From Leptotrichia hofstadii (lineage in GTDB: Bacteria > Fusobacteriota > Fusobacteriia > Fusobacteriales > Leptotrichiaceae), in contig NZ_AP019823.1 of assembly GCF_007990525.1 (NCBI RefSeq), forward strand, positions 930,001-994,000: 64,000 bases of DNA, written 5' to 3'. Within the stretch, counting starts at the first letter, position 1. Each line of letters opens with the position of its first letter. The notes under the pieces are model-generated. The model ran no database searches, had not been told where the DNA came from, and saw nothing but the letters and a program-made list of their open reading frames with translations. The position numbers were made by a program, and so were the translations under genes. Shown here in pieces: positions 1 through 7,025 of the stretch.

Positions 1-217
1 TTTTAAAATTTACATTTTTTCCATTGTAAATTATCTCACCTTCATCCTTTTGATATACTCCAGTAAGAACCTTCATTAATGTTGACTTTCCAGCACCGTT
101 TTCTCCTAGAAAAGCATTTACTTCTCCAGCATACAAATCAATGTAAGCATGATCCAGAGCTTTTACTCCTGGAAAAGTTTTTACTATATTTTTCATTTCC
201 AGTATTTTTTCAGCCAT
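1..217 (-). CDS. Sugar ABC transporter ATP-binding protein, N-terminal part (cut by window edge)
   Basis: About 72 N-terminal residues are present and the gene runs off the left edge. They begin [20 protein letters not shown] and include the Walker A motif GENGAGKST followed by LMKVLTGVY. This is the pattern of the two-domain RbsA/MglA/RhaT-type sugar importer ATPases. Its ATG follows the rhamnulokinase TAA directly, and its ribosome binding site (GGAGG) lies inside the 3' end of that gene, so the two are translationally linked. The likely substrate is the deoxy sugar used by the kinase and aldolase upstream; that is inferred from context. The family is certain, the substrate is not. Confidence 0.88.
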   Translation of the reverse strand, partial: MAEKILEMKNIVKTFPGVKALDHAYIDLYAGEVNAFLGENGAGKSTLMKVLTGVYQKDEGEIIYNGKNVNFK

Positions 218-1684
218 TTATTTTTCCTCCTTTCTTTTAGATTTATATTCTATTATTTCTACAGAATTTTTTACAATTTCTCTTCCTTCTTCTAAATTTT
301 TAACAAGTCCAAGAGCAATAAACTGTGTTATTATATTTCCAAACGCTGACGCTTCTATTGGCCCTGCCTTAATTACTCTATTTGTTTCATCTGAAATTTC
401 CTGACATAGGAATTTATCCTGTATTCCTCCTCCAATTGCTATAATCGAAGTGAATTCATTTCCAACCAGTTTTTCTAGTTCCTTTATACTCTTATTGTAC
501 TGTTTCTTTAAGCTGTTGTATGCTACTCTTAGTAAATCTTCATCTGTCTCTGGAACTTCTTGCCCAGTTTCCCTGCAATATTCTTTTATTTCCATGTCCA
601 TCTTTTCAGCGTGTAAAAATCTTTCATTTTCTAAATCGACAAATGAAATCAAGTTTGATTTCTTAGCCATATTTCCAAAATCTGAATAATCTATATCAAG
701 ATTTTTTTCATTAAATATTTTTTTCAGCTGCTGCAGTATCCACAAACCTGGTATCATTTTGAGCACTCTTGCTTTTTTTTCTATTCCGCCTTCATTTACA
801 ATATTATTTTTAAAAGCTTCTTCATTTACAACGGAAACATCTGATTCAAAGCCAATTATTGACCATGTTCCGTTTATTACATATAAAGAATTTTCTACTA
901 ACGGTGCTCCTGCTATTGCCGCCGCTGAGTCATGAGATGCAGTCAAGATTACATTCAAAGGTTTTATTCCCAGTTCCTTCTGAATAGTTTCCTTCAATGG
1001 TGCAAGGACTTGACCTCCATGTTCTATATCTCCAACAATGCTTTCAGGAATATCTAACTTTTCAAATATTTTTTTGCTCCATTTCTTATTATCAATATTT
1101 ACCATTCCGCTAGTAGAACTGATTGTATATTCCCACGATTTTTTTCCTGTAAGAAAATATGCAAATAAATTTGGCATAAATTGAAGCTGTTTTGCTCCTT
1201 TTTCAAGAACTTTTCTTTTATGTATATCATAAAATATTTGATAAACTGAATTAAAAGAATAAAACTGAACTCCTGTTTCATTAAATATTTCTTCAAGAGA
1301 AACTTTACTGTGAACTTCTTCAAAAACTTCTTCCGTTCTTGTGTCTCTATAGCATATAGGAAGCGACAATAGTTCTCCTCTTTCATCAATCCATCCGTAA
1401 TCTACTCCCCAAGTATCTACACCTAATCCCAGAACCTCAATATTTTCACTAGTAACAACACTTTCCTTTGAAAAAACTTTTTTTAATCCTTCTTTTAATT
1501 CATTGTATAAATAAGGGAAATCCCAATATTCATATTGATTTAGTTTAACAGAGCAATTTTTAAATCTGTGCATTTCCTTCAATTCTATTTTTTTTGTATC
1601 TTCATTTAAGATACCCAAAACTAATCTACCTGATGAAGCTCCGTAATCAAATGCCAGAACTGCTTTTTTTCCCAATGCAATCAC
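218..1684 (-). CDS. rhaB: Rhamnulokinase (FGGY carbohydrate kinase family)
   Basis: This 488-residue protein has the usual length of rhamnulokinases. It starts with the family signature FDYGASSGRLVLG (ATP-binding loop) and carries a central ASHDSAAAIAGAPL segment with the catalytic-base aspartate region. A C-terminal IIAIGGGIQDKFLCQ phosphate-binding block follows. It would phosphorylate L-rhamnulose (or a related ketose such as L-fuculose) to the 1-phosphate in the cytoplasm, feeding the class II aldolase encoded immediately upstream. The start codon follows the aldolase stop without a gap, so the operon reads aldolase, kinase, ABC ATPase. Transcription is presumably governed by the palindrome array upstream of the aldolase. 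Rhamnulose fits the sequence signature best, but fuculose cannot be excluded. Confidence 0.88.
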   Translation of the reverse strand: MIALGKKAVLAFDYGASSGRLVLGILNEDTKKIELKEMHRFKNCSVKLNQYEYWDFPYLYNELKEGLKKVFSKESVVTSENIEVLGLGVDTWGVDYGWIDERGELLSLPICYRDTRTEEVFEEVHSKVSLEEIFNETGVQFYSFNSVYQIFYDIHKRKVLEKGAKQLQFMPNLFAYFLTGKKSWEYTISSTSGMVNIDNKKWSKKIFEKLDIPESIVGDIEHGGQVLAPLKETIQKELGIKPLNVILTASHDSAAAIAGAPLVENSLYVINGTWSIIGFESDVSVVNEEAFKNNIVNEGGIEKKARVLKMIPGLWILQQLKKIFNEKNLDIDYSDFGNMAKKSNLISFVDLENERFLHAEKMDMEIKEYCRETGQEVPETDEDLLRVAYNSLKKQYNKSIKELEKLVGNEFTSIIAIGGGIQDKFLCQEISDETNRVIKAGPIEASAFGNIITQFIALGLVKNLEEGREIVKNSVEIIEYKSKRKEEK

Positions 1685-2338
1685 CTACTTTATAGATTTT
1701 ATTTGTCCGTATGTTTTAAATCTCTCAAGCATGCTGTTCATTTCATTGTCAGGTAATATAATAGGTTCTCCTATATTTCTCGCCTTTATATATAAATTAG
1801 AGATATACTCTACCTGAACTGTTATATTGAAAGCATTTGCTATATCCTTTCCAGCTGTTGTCAATCCATGGTTTGCCAGTATTACTGCAAGACTGCTTCC
1901 CATCGCCTTATAGGCATTTTCAGCCAGTTCCTTTGTTCCATACGAAGCATATTCAGCGCATCTTACTTTTGTTGCTCCTGTAACAGCAATCATATAATCA
2001 ATTGCTGGTAAATCTTGTCTCAAGCATGCTAATACTGTAGTGTACACTGGGTGGGTATGTATAACAGCATTTACATCTTCACGATTTCTGTATAAAATCA
2101 TGTGCATTTCCAATTCACTTGAGGGTTTCAATCCTTCGATAAGTTTTCCTTCCAAATCAACTATTGAAATCATTTCTGGAGTTAATTCTGAATAGTTTAC
2201 TCCAGTTGGGCTTATTGCAACCAACCCCTCTTCTCTGTTAAAAATACTTACATTACCAGCTGTTCCATTTGTAAGTCCTTCTGATAATAATTTAAGAGAA
2301 TATTCAATTACCTGCTCTCTTTCTTTTTCAAGAATCAT
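1685..2338 (-). CDS. Class II sugar-phosphate aldolase (L-fuculose/L-rhamnulose-1-phosphate aldolase type)
   Basis: The 217-residue protein matches the AraD/FucA class II aldolase family in length and motifs. GNVSIFNRE and AISPTGVNY are phosphate-binding loops, and the zinc ligands sit in a Glu followed by HTHPVY near residue 95. LANHGLTTAG carries the third histidine. It would split the ketose-1-phosphate made by the adjacent kinase into dihydroxyacetone phosphate and L-lactaldehyde. It is the first gene of the operon. The ATG at 2338 has a strong AAGGAGG site 5-6 bases upstream. Degenerate copies of this same start region recur three times upstream. FucA-like length favours fuculose phosphate and the neighbouring kinase favours rhamnulose phosphate, so the exact substrate is left open. 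Confidence 0.85.
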   Translation of the reverse strand: MILEKEREQVIEYSLKLLSEGLTNGTAGNVSIFNREEGLVAISPTGVNYSELTPEMISIVDLEGKLIEGLKPSSELEMHMILYRNREDVNAVIHTHPVYTTVLACLRQDLPAIDYMIAVTGATKVRCAEYASYGTKELAENAYKAMGSSLAVILANHGLTTAGKDIANAFNITVQVEYISNLYIKARNIGEPIILPDNEMNSMLERFKTYGQIKSIK

Positions 2339-2357
2339 AATTTCCTCCTTTTAATTA

Positions 2358-2371
2358 TGGGAGCGTTCCCA
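2358..2371. promoter_or_regulatory. LacI-type operator palindrome 1
   Basis: TGGGAGCGTTCCCA is a near-perfect 14-bp palindrome centred on CG, the shape typical of LacI/GalR-family operators. It lies 20 bp upstream of the aldolase start codon, within the transcribed leader. It is the best-preserved of five such sites. Which repressor binds it is unknown, as no LacI-family gene is in the window. Confidence 0.65.
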
Positions 2372-2421
2372 GTTAATTATTTTGCTCTTTTCCACGAATT
2401 ATAATCTCCTTCTTTTATTCA

Positions 2422-2435
2422 TAGGAGCGTTCCCA
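2422..2435. promoter_or_regulatory. LacI-type operator palindrome 2
   Basis: TAGGAGCGTTCCCA matches palindrome 1 at 13 of 14 positions and starts exactly 64 bp from it. Confidence 0.62.
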
Positions 2436-2485
2436 GTTCCCTGTTTTACTTCTTTTTCAAGAATCATAATCTTGTCATCTACTTA

Positions 2486-2499
2486 TAGAAACGCTCCCG
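2486..2499. promoter_or_regulatory. LacI-type operator palindrome 3
   Basis: TAGAAACGCTCCCG is a weaker version of the same palindrome. It matches the reverse complement of palindrome 1 (TGGGAACGCTCCCA) at 11 of 14 positions. It starts 64 bp from palindrome 2. Confidence 0.55.
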
Positions 2500-2550
2500 A
2501 TTACCTGTTCCCTTTCTTTTTTAAGAATCATACTTCCCTCCTTCTATTTA

Positions 2551-2564
2551 TGAGAGCGTTCTCT
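2551..2564. promoter_or_regulatory. LacI-type operator palindrome 4
   Basis: TGAGAGCGTTCTCT is another symmetric variant, 65 bp from palindrome 3. It lies just beyond the outermost duplicated start codon. Confidence 0.58.
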
Positions 2565-2619
2565 TTAAATAGCGTCTTTTATAGCTTATTATAGGTATAA
2601 TCTAATTAATTTAATTATG

Positions 2620-2633
2620 TGAGAACGTTCCTA
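2620..2633. promoter_or_regulatory. LacI-type operator palindrome 5 at the promoter
   Basis: TGAGAACGTTCCTA lies 69 bp from palindrome 4 and about 17 bp downstream of the predicted -10 box of the operon promoter. A bound repressor there would block transcription. The other four copies would be auxiliary sites. Confidence 0.62.
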
Positions 2634-2649
2634 CATATATCTTACTACT

Positions 2650-2677
2650 AATATAACCTATTTTTTAAAAAAGTCAA
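2650..2677 (-). promoter_or_regulatory. Predicted promoter of the deoxy-sugar operon
   Basis: On the minus strand TTGACT (2677-2672) is followed after 16 bp by TATATT (2655-2650), a good sigma-70-type pair. It is placed just upstream of palindrome 5 and would give a leader of about 300 nucleotides that contains the whole repeat array. Confidence 0.65.
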
Positions 2678-2748
2678 TACCCTTTCTTAATTTTTTTAAT
2701 AAAAAATGATGTTTTGATTTAATTTTTTCAACATCATTTTTATATCTA

Positions 2749-2978
2749 TTATTTATACTTGAAATTTTCTGCCTTATTCTTGTCTCCACCAATATAAGTT
2801 GCTACCTTCAGATATGGACAAAATGGCTGTTTCCGTATTTTGATCTAGATATCTTTTTCCAGCTTTTTCAACTAGACAATCTGGTATCATATTTTCTTCA
2901 GTCCATTTTTCAAAGAGCTGTTAAAGCATCAAAATTTTTCATTGCAGGAACTATGAATAAACGTGTTAAACTATCCAC
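2749..2978 (-). pseudogene. Decayed C-terminal fragment of a tannase/feruloyl esterase family protein
   Basis: Three consecutive pieces in different minus-strand frames resemble the C-terminus of the tannase/feruloyl esterase family. They are LTRLFIVPAM...NFDALTAL, then KWTEENMIPDCLVEKAGKR, then PFCPYLKVATYIGGDKNKAENF before a TAA. In intact enzymes the corresponding blocks are RLFMVPGM, FDALTAL..W, and RPLCPYP..A.Y.G. At least two frameshifts separate the pieces, and nothing recognisable of the N-terminal part remains. It is therefore a relic. It lies upstream of, and in the same orientation as, the deoxy-sugar operon. Recognition rests on remembered family motifs. Confidence 0.6.
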
Positions 2979-3074
2979 ATTTCACATATTTTTGATGAAT
3001 TTACTATTACTAATACAACAAAAAATATATATTTTGAAGTTTTAAATTTTTTAAGAAAATATTTTTTTGACTAA

Positions 3075-3102
3075 TTGACTTTTTTTTAAAATATGATATA
3101 AT
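3075..3102 (+). promoter_or_regulatory. Predicted promoter of a short RNA
   Basis: TTGACT (3075-3080), a 16-bp spacer ending in the extended element TGA, then TATAAT (3097-3102). It would start transcription near 3109, just ahead of a short terminated segment. Confidence 0.6.
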
Positions 3103-3108
3103 TAAATT

Positions 3109-3182
3109 GTTAAAAACCCTAAGGGGAATTTATGATATGTAATAAAATTGGGATAAAAAGCTAGATTTTTCTAGCTTTTTTT
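3109..3182 (+). ncRNA. Candidate small RNA, possible type I antitoxin
   Basis: A segment of about 74 nucleotides lies between a good promoter and a strong intrinsic terminator. It contains GATATGTAAT and GGG blocks (3133-3151) complementary to CCCAAATTACATATC (3211-3225). That target sits directly before the Shine-Dalgarno sequence of the tiny ORF downstream. Its CCCTAAGG near 3117 is also complementary to CCTTAGGG near 3340, beyond that ORF. The layout suggests an RNA that pairs with both ends of the downstream message. The existence of the transcript is a prediction. Confidence 0.45.
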
Positions 3183-3183
3183 G
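3154..3183 (+). terminator. Intrinsic terminator of the candidate small RNA
   Basis: AAAAAGCTAGA and its complement TCTAGCTTTTTTT form an approximately 10-bp stem with a short T loop, followed by a T run. Confidence 0.75.
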
Positions 3184-3241
3184 TTATAATTAACTTTGGG
3201 TATCCCAATGCCCAAATTACATATCAAGGAGGTTTAGAGCT

Positions 3242-3307
3242 ATGAATAGCGATGAACTTATTAGACTTCTAGTTATTATGTATATTGTTTACAGATTAAC
3301 TAGATAG
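3242..3307 (+). CDS. 21-residue hydrophobic peptide, candidate type I toxin
   Basis: A short ORF begins MNSDELIRLL and continues as a hydrophobic stretch VIMYIVY, ending RLTR before TAG. A textbook ribosome site AAGGAGG (3226-3232) lies 9 bases before the ATG. A separate extended -10 (TGTTATAAT, ending 3190) could start its message at about 3197. There a TTGGG/CCCAA hairpin would form the 5' end. Small single-helix peptides with such leaders are typical of type I toxins. The peptide matches no family I can name. The strong ribosome site and complementarity to the upstream RNA are the evidence that it is real. Confidence 0.5.
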   Translation: MNSDELIRLLVIMYIVYRLTR

Positions 3308-3365
3308 TCGAAAAATCTCGAATTTCACCTCTGCCTCTACCCTTAGGGGATTTCGATTAATAAAA

Positions 3366-4064
3366 TTAACAATTTTCTGAAGTCCAAATAAATCCTTTTC
3401 CCATCCGTATATCAGAATCTCCGAAATGATTTCCCTCATTCCAATCTAAAATACAGTTTTCAACATTTTCAGAATTTTTTAAAATTTCAATATATTCTCT
3501 TATATTGTCTCCTATTTTTGATAAAATCTGATGTTTAGTCTTCTCTTCTAAATCTCCAAGACTTAAATAAATATTATTTACTAAAGGTTTACTGTCCTTT
3601 ACAAAATCCATCCAGTTTTTATACCAAACTGATGGTGAAACTCCAGCTATTCCAGCAAAAATATCTACCTTATAACCACTCCACAGAGAAAATAATCCAG
3701 CAAGAGAATATCCGCCTAAAATATATTTCACATTCTTATCTTGAATATCCATAAATTCTACCAAACTTGGAATTAATTTTTCCTTTATAAACTTCAACGT
3801 TTTACCAGCTCCATTTCCAAAGTTACCTTTTCCACGAAGAAGTGGCATCTCCCACGGAGTCAGTTCGCTGTTCCAGTCATTTATTTTAAATGCAATAAGA
3901 CTAAAATTTTTATTTGTATTTTCAGAAATATATTTCACTTCATTATCTAAAACTTTGATATCATTTTCGTCTACAGGCTGTATCAAAACGTAGTCTGGAT
4001 TATTATTTTCTTTTATATACAAAATACACTCTTTTTCTTCTATTCTTAAATTTAATTTTTTCAT
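3366..4064 (-). CDS. Alpha/beta hydrolase, putative esterase
   Basis: This 232-residue cytoplasmic protein has no signal peptide. The nucleophile elbow GGYSLAG (G-x-S-x-G) lies near residues 117-123. A late histidine occurs in EGNHFGDS near residue 215, and an acidic residue lies between them. This order matches esterase-D/IroE-like alpha/beta hydrolases. Such enzymes cut esters of varied substrates; the substrate here cannot be read from sequence. AAAAGGAG precedes the ATG at 4064. The gene stands alone, divergent from the unknown gene at 4328. Confidence 0.72.
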   Translation of the reverse strand: MKKLNLRIEEKECILYIKENNNPDYVLIQPVDENDIKVLDNEVKYISENTNKNFSLIAFKINDWNSELTPWEMPLLRGKGNFGNGAGKTLKFIKEKLIPSLVEFMDIQDKNVKYILGGYSLAGLFSLWSGYKVDIFAGIAGVSPSVWYKNWMDFVKDSKPLVNNIYLSLGDLEEKTKHQILSKIGDNIREYIEILKNSENVENCILDWNEGNHFGDSDIRMGKGFIWTSENC

Positions 4065-4327
4065 AACAGCTCCTTTTTAATATTTTTATTTCAAATAAAT
4101 TTTGATTAATATACTTAATTATAGCATATATTTAAGAAATTTTATTTAAATTTCTCTATGATATTATTATAGTTTTTTTCTTTAAGTACATATATTTAAT
4201 TTTTTTTGAAATTGTAGTAAAATAAATTATACAGTAAAAATTTTGTTTATTTTATGACTTTAGATTTGTTATACAATAAAAAATTATGAGTATCAGATAC
4301 AAAATATTAAGATGGAGAGTTATTTTT

Positions 4328-5101
4328 ATGAATAAGGAAATTATACAAATATGTAATATTACAATAGCATTAAAATTTGCCTTAAAAACAAATACTAAAA
4401 TCGAATATTTTCCTTTTGAATATGAAAAAAGTATAGAATTTCTGTTTTCTAAAAATAAAATAGATTTTTTAGAAAAAAACTACAAGGCCGGAAATATTGA
4501 AAAATGGTTTGAATATTGTTTAAATTCAGGATTAAAAGATATAAAACTTTTATTACCTGTTTCTTCTAAAAATTTAAATATTCCCAACGATTTAAATACA
4601 AATAAGATTAAACTAATTTGCTATTTTAAGAATAATTTGATTCTTTATTTTACACCAAAATGGAAAGAAACAAGTCGTGGATGGAATGTTATTTATACTG
4701 CTAAAAAATACGAGAATTTTATCAATGGAAAACTTAAATTTTATGATAATACGGAAGATTTCAAAAATGTATTAAGTAAAATAGCAACTTTGGCTGATAA
4801 AATTAATTTTTCAAATTTTGGAAATATCTTTAGAAAAGCTTTTAGCATTTTAAATGGGGAAAGTTTTGAGAATATAAGAAATACTTTTTATGGACAAACT
4901 CTTTTCAAAATACCTGAAATAAATGCAAGACTTTTTTATTCAGCCAAAATTTCTAATGTTTTTGGCGGAATGGGTTCATGGAATGACAGCCCTCCTTATT
5001 ATTTACACGAAAAAGGGCTTGAAATTGAATACGATAAGCTTTCGGAAGAGCTTTTAACACAAATCAGGCTTGCTCTTTTGTATTCTGTAAATGAATGGTA
5101 A
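4328..5101 (+). CDS. Conserved-looking protein of unknown function
   Basis: A 257-residue protein that I do not recognise. The ATG at 4328 is preferred over an in-frame ATG at 4286, because GGAGAG lies 8-9 bases before the former and nothing before the latter. It is lysine- and asparagine-rich, with no signal peptide or membrane helix. The C-terminal third contains a distinctive NVFGGMGSWNDSPPYYLHEKG segment rich in Gly, Trp and Tyr. A possible promoter (TTGAAA 4206-4211, 16 bp, TATACA 4228-4233) lies upstream. It is a monocistronic gene between an esterase and an amidohydrolase. Confidence 0.7.
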   Translation: MNKEIIQICNITIALKFALKTNTKIEYFPFEYEKSIEFLFSKNKIDFLEKNYKAGNIEKWFEYCLNSGLKDIKLLLPVSSKNLNIPNDLNTNKIKLICYFKNNLILYFTPKWKETSRGWNVIYTAKKYENFINGKLKFYDNTEDFKNVLSKIATLADKINFSNFGNIFRKAFSILNGESFENIRNTFYGQTLFKIPEINARLFYSAKISNVFGGMGSWNDSPPYYLHEKGLEIEYDKLSEELLTQIRLALLYSVNEW

Positions 5102-5203
5102 ATCTATAATAAAAATTTACACTATAAATTTGATGCCGTAATTAGTATTACAATTTATGTAATTACATTACAATTTAAAATATTATCATTTATTTTTCAA
5201 AAA

Positions 5204-5232
5204 TTTACAAAGGCCGTATTTTTTGATATAAT
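5204..5232 (+). promoter_or_regulatory. Predicted promoter for the M20 amidohydrolase
   Basis: TTTACA (5204-5209), 17 bp, TATAAT (5227-5232) with TGA immediately before the -10. It lies 44 bp before the start codon. Confidence 0.6.
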
Positions 5233-5275
5233 AAAATTATAAAAAAACAGAGATTTAGAAAGGGATGAGGGAAAA

Positions 5276-6490
5276 ATGGAATTGCTTAAAATTAACGAGT
5301 TTTTAAAAGAAAATGTTGATAAAATTTATGATGAAATGGTAAAGATTAGACGAACTATTCACGAAAATCCTGAACTTGGGGATGAAGAAATTGAAACGAG
5401 TAAATTAATAAAGAAATTTTTGACGGAAAATGGGATTGAATTTTTTGAAATTATAAATACTGGAGTGGTTGCAACTATCTACAATGATAATAAAAATATG
5501 AAAAATAAGACAGTTGCGACTCGTGCGGATATTGATGCATTGCCAATTTTTGAAGAAAATGAAGTTGAATATAAGTCAAAAAATATTGGAAAAATGCATG
5601 CTTGCGGACACGATGCACATACAACTATTCAGCTTGGAGTAGCAAAAATTTTGGCAGATAACAAGGATAAATGGCACGGAACTGTGAGATTTTTCTTTCA
5701 GCCAGCAGAAGAAACAACTGGCGGTGCTGATAGAATGATAAAAAATGGAGCATTAAAATTTGAAAATGATACAAATCGAAAAATAGATGCCTTTTTTGCA
5801 TTGCACATGGCTCCAGAAATAGAACTTGGAAAAATTGGGATAAAGTATGGAAAAGCACACGCTTCATCAGCCAGAATACACCTTACAATAAATGGTACTT
5901 CTGCCCATGCCGCATTGCCCCACAAAGGAGTTGACGCAATCTTAATCGGAGCAAAAGTTATGGAATTCTTGCAGTCAATAGTTAGCAGAAGAATTGATCC
6001 AAGAGAAGAATCCGTAATTACAATCGGAGCATTCAATGGAGGCTTTGCTGATAACGTAGTCTGCGATAAAGTGGAAATGAAAGGAACTGCAAGAACAATG
6101 TCCGAAGAAATAAGAACATTTATAATCGAAACTCTTGAAAAAGACCTGCCTAAATTTGTAGAATCACTAGGCGGAACAGTAAATGTGGATATTAAGCGTG
6201 GCTATGCTCCTGTAATTAACAACGAAGAAATGACAAAAAGAGTAGAAAATAATATTGTCGACTTATACGGCAAAAATGCTCTGGAATTAATAAAACAGCC
6301 TAGAATGGATGTTGAAGATGTTAGTTATTTCTTAAATGAAATCCCCGGATGTTTTTTCAGACTGGGAACAAGAGTGGAAGAAAAAGGCTTAATTTATGAT
6401 TTGCATCATCCAAAATTTAATATCGATGAAGAAAGCTTGAAAATCGGAATGGGATTACAATTGAAAAATATTTTAGAATATTTGAAATAA
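5276..6490 (+). CDS. M20 family metallo-amidohydrolase (N-acyl-amino-acid / hippurate hydrolase type)
   Basis: This 404-residue protein has the family's usual length. Metal-binding motifs appear in order: RADIDALP, then MHACGHDAHT, then PAEETTGGADRM. The dimerisation-domain motif SAHAALPHKGVDAI follows, and a C-terminal HHPKFNIDEES segment carries the last metal-ligand histidine. Such enzymes hydrolyse N-acyl bonds of amino acids or related amides with two metal ions in the cytoplasm. Related proteins are variously named N-acetyldiaminopimelate deacetylase, hippurate hydrolase and IAA-amino-acid hydrolase; the substrate cannot be assigned. GGGATGAGG precedes the start. It is followed by a 535-bp gap holding a repeat element. 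Confidence 0.88.
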   Translation: MELLKINEFLKENVDKIYDEMVKIRRTIHENPELGDEEIETSKLIKKFLTENGIEFFEIINTGVVATIYNDNKNMKNKTVATRADIDALPIFEENEVEYKSKNIGKMHACGHDAHTTIQLGVAKILADNKDKWHGTVRFFFQPAEETTGGADRMIKNGALKFENDTNRKIDAFFALHMAPEIELGKIGIKYGKAHASSARIHLTINGTSAHAALPHKGVDAILIGAKVMEFLQSIVSRRIDPREESVITIGAFNGGFADNVVCDKVEMKGTARTMSEEIRTFIIETLEKDLPKFVESLGGTVNVDIKRGYAPVINNEEMTKRVENNIVDLYGKNALELIKQPRMDVEDVSYFLNEIPGCFFRLGTRVEEKGLIYDLHHPKFNIDEESLKIGMGLQLKNILEYLK

Positions 6491-6554
6491 AAAGTTTTTA
6501 TTAAAGATTTACTTATTAATGTTTATTTTCCCTATTTATATTTTATATTTTTAA

Positions 6555-6662
6555 ACTTTTTAACGTAAGGGTATCAAACGTCATGCTCTTTTTTGCAATA
6601 ATAGTTATTTTAATTTCTTCAAATTATAATTTTAGATATTGGCGAAAGTGCTATGCACTAAT
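6555..6662 (+). repeat. Module A of a dispersed intergenic repeat, copy 1
   Basis: The segment contains GGTATCAAACGTCATGCTC near 6570, GCAATAATAGTTATT near 6595 and AGTGCTATGCACTAATCCC near 6650. Diverged counterparts occur in reverse orientation at 26807-26960 (same order of blocks). A perfected hairpin version of the first block lies at 55818-55845. No ORF is present. Confidence 0.55.
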
Positions 6663-6950
6663 CCCCATTTAAATAACGAATTTATTACAAACTTTTCTAA
6701 TAAATTATATAAACCTGATGTTTTCAAGTAATTTAAGATATAATTCTTATTTTTTTAAATAGCGTTTATTATAAATTAATCCGTCGGAGCATTTTTCTGT
6801 ACTGGCAAAACTGTTTGAGCATAGCGAGTTTTTTGTCAGTGCAGAAAAATGTCGTAGACTAGCCATAGGTTGTAGGATTTGCGGCAATGAGCAATCCTAC
6901 GAAAATAAATAAAGAAAAAACATAGTAATATGAAAAAATATTTATTAATC
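6663..6950 (+). repeat. Dispersed intergenic repeat, module B, copy 1 (about 288 bp)
   Basis: This matches 31739-32022 along its length, with a nearly identical core (6771-6901 against 31844-31975). The core holds two hairpins. CATTTTTCTG (6790-6799) pairs with CAGAAAAATG (6842-6851). GTAGGATTTGC (6872-6882) pairs with GCAATCCTAC (6891-6900). Together with module A it fills the gap between the amidohydrolase and the methyltransferase. It has no coding capacity and no transposase, so it is a non-autonomous or structural repeat. Confidence 0.8.
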
Positions 6951-7025
6951 AAAATATATAAAAATTAATAAAAAATAATTTATTTGGATATTTGAAAAGA
7001 ATATTTGAAATAAAAAAGGAATGAG

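Larger units (their letters stand above)
2310..2570 (-). repeat. Tandem ~64-bp repeats duplicating the aldolase start region
   Basis: Four imperfect units of about 64 bp lie head to tail. Read on the minus strand each holds a palindrome, a Shine-Dalgarno-like stretch, and a version of the first ~10 aldolase codons. The unit nearest the gene is the real start. The unit ending near 2403 keeps GGAG but has ATG changed to ATA. The next (mini-ORF 2399-2467, starting MILEKEVKQ) keeps ATG but has lost a good ribosome site. The outermost (mini-ORF 2475-2531, 18 codons, MILKKEREQVI then a short tail) keeps both. This looks like serial segmental duplication of the operator plus translation start, followed by decay. 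Confidence 0.8.

Noticed and set aside
2382-2594. Plus-strand 70-codon open frame
   Set aside because: It runs antisense through the operator/start repeats, has no ribosome site, and its openness follows from the repeat structure.
2310-2640. The regularly spaced palindromes suggested a CRISPR array
   Set aside because: The stretches between palindromes are themselves related copies of the aldolase start region, not unique spacers. The palindromes vary and no cas gene is near.
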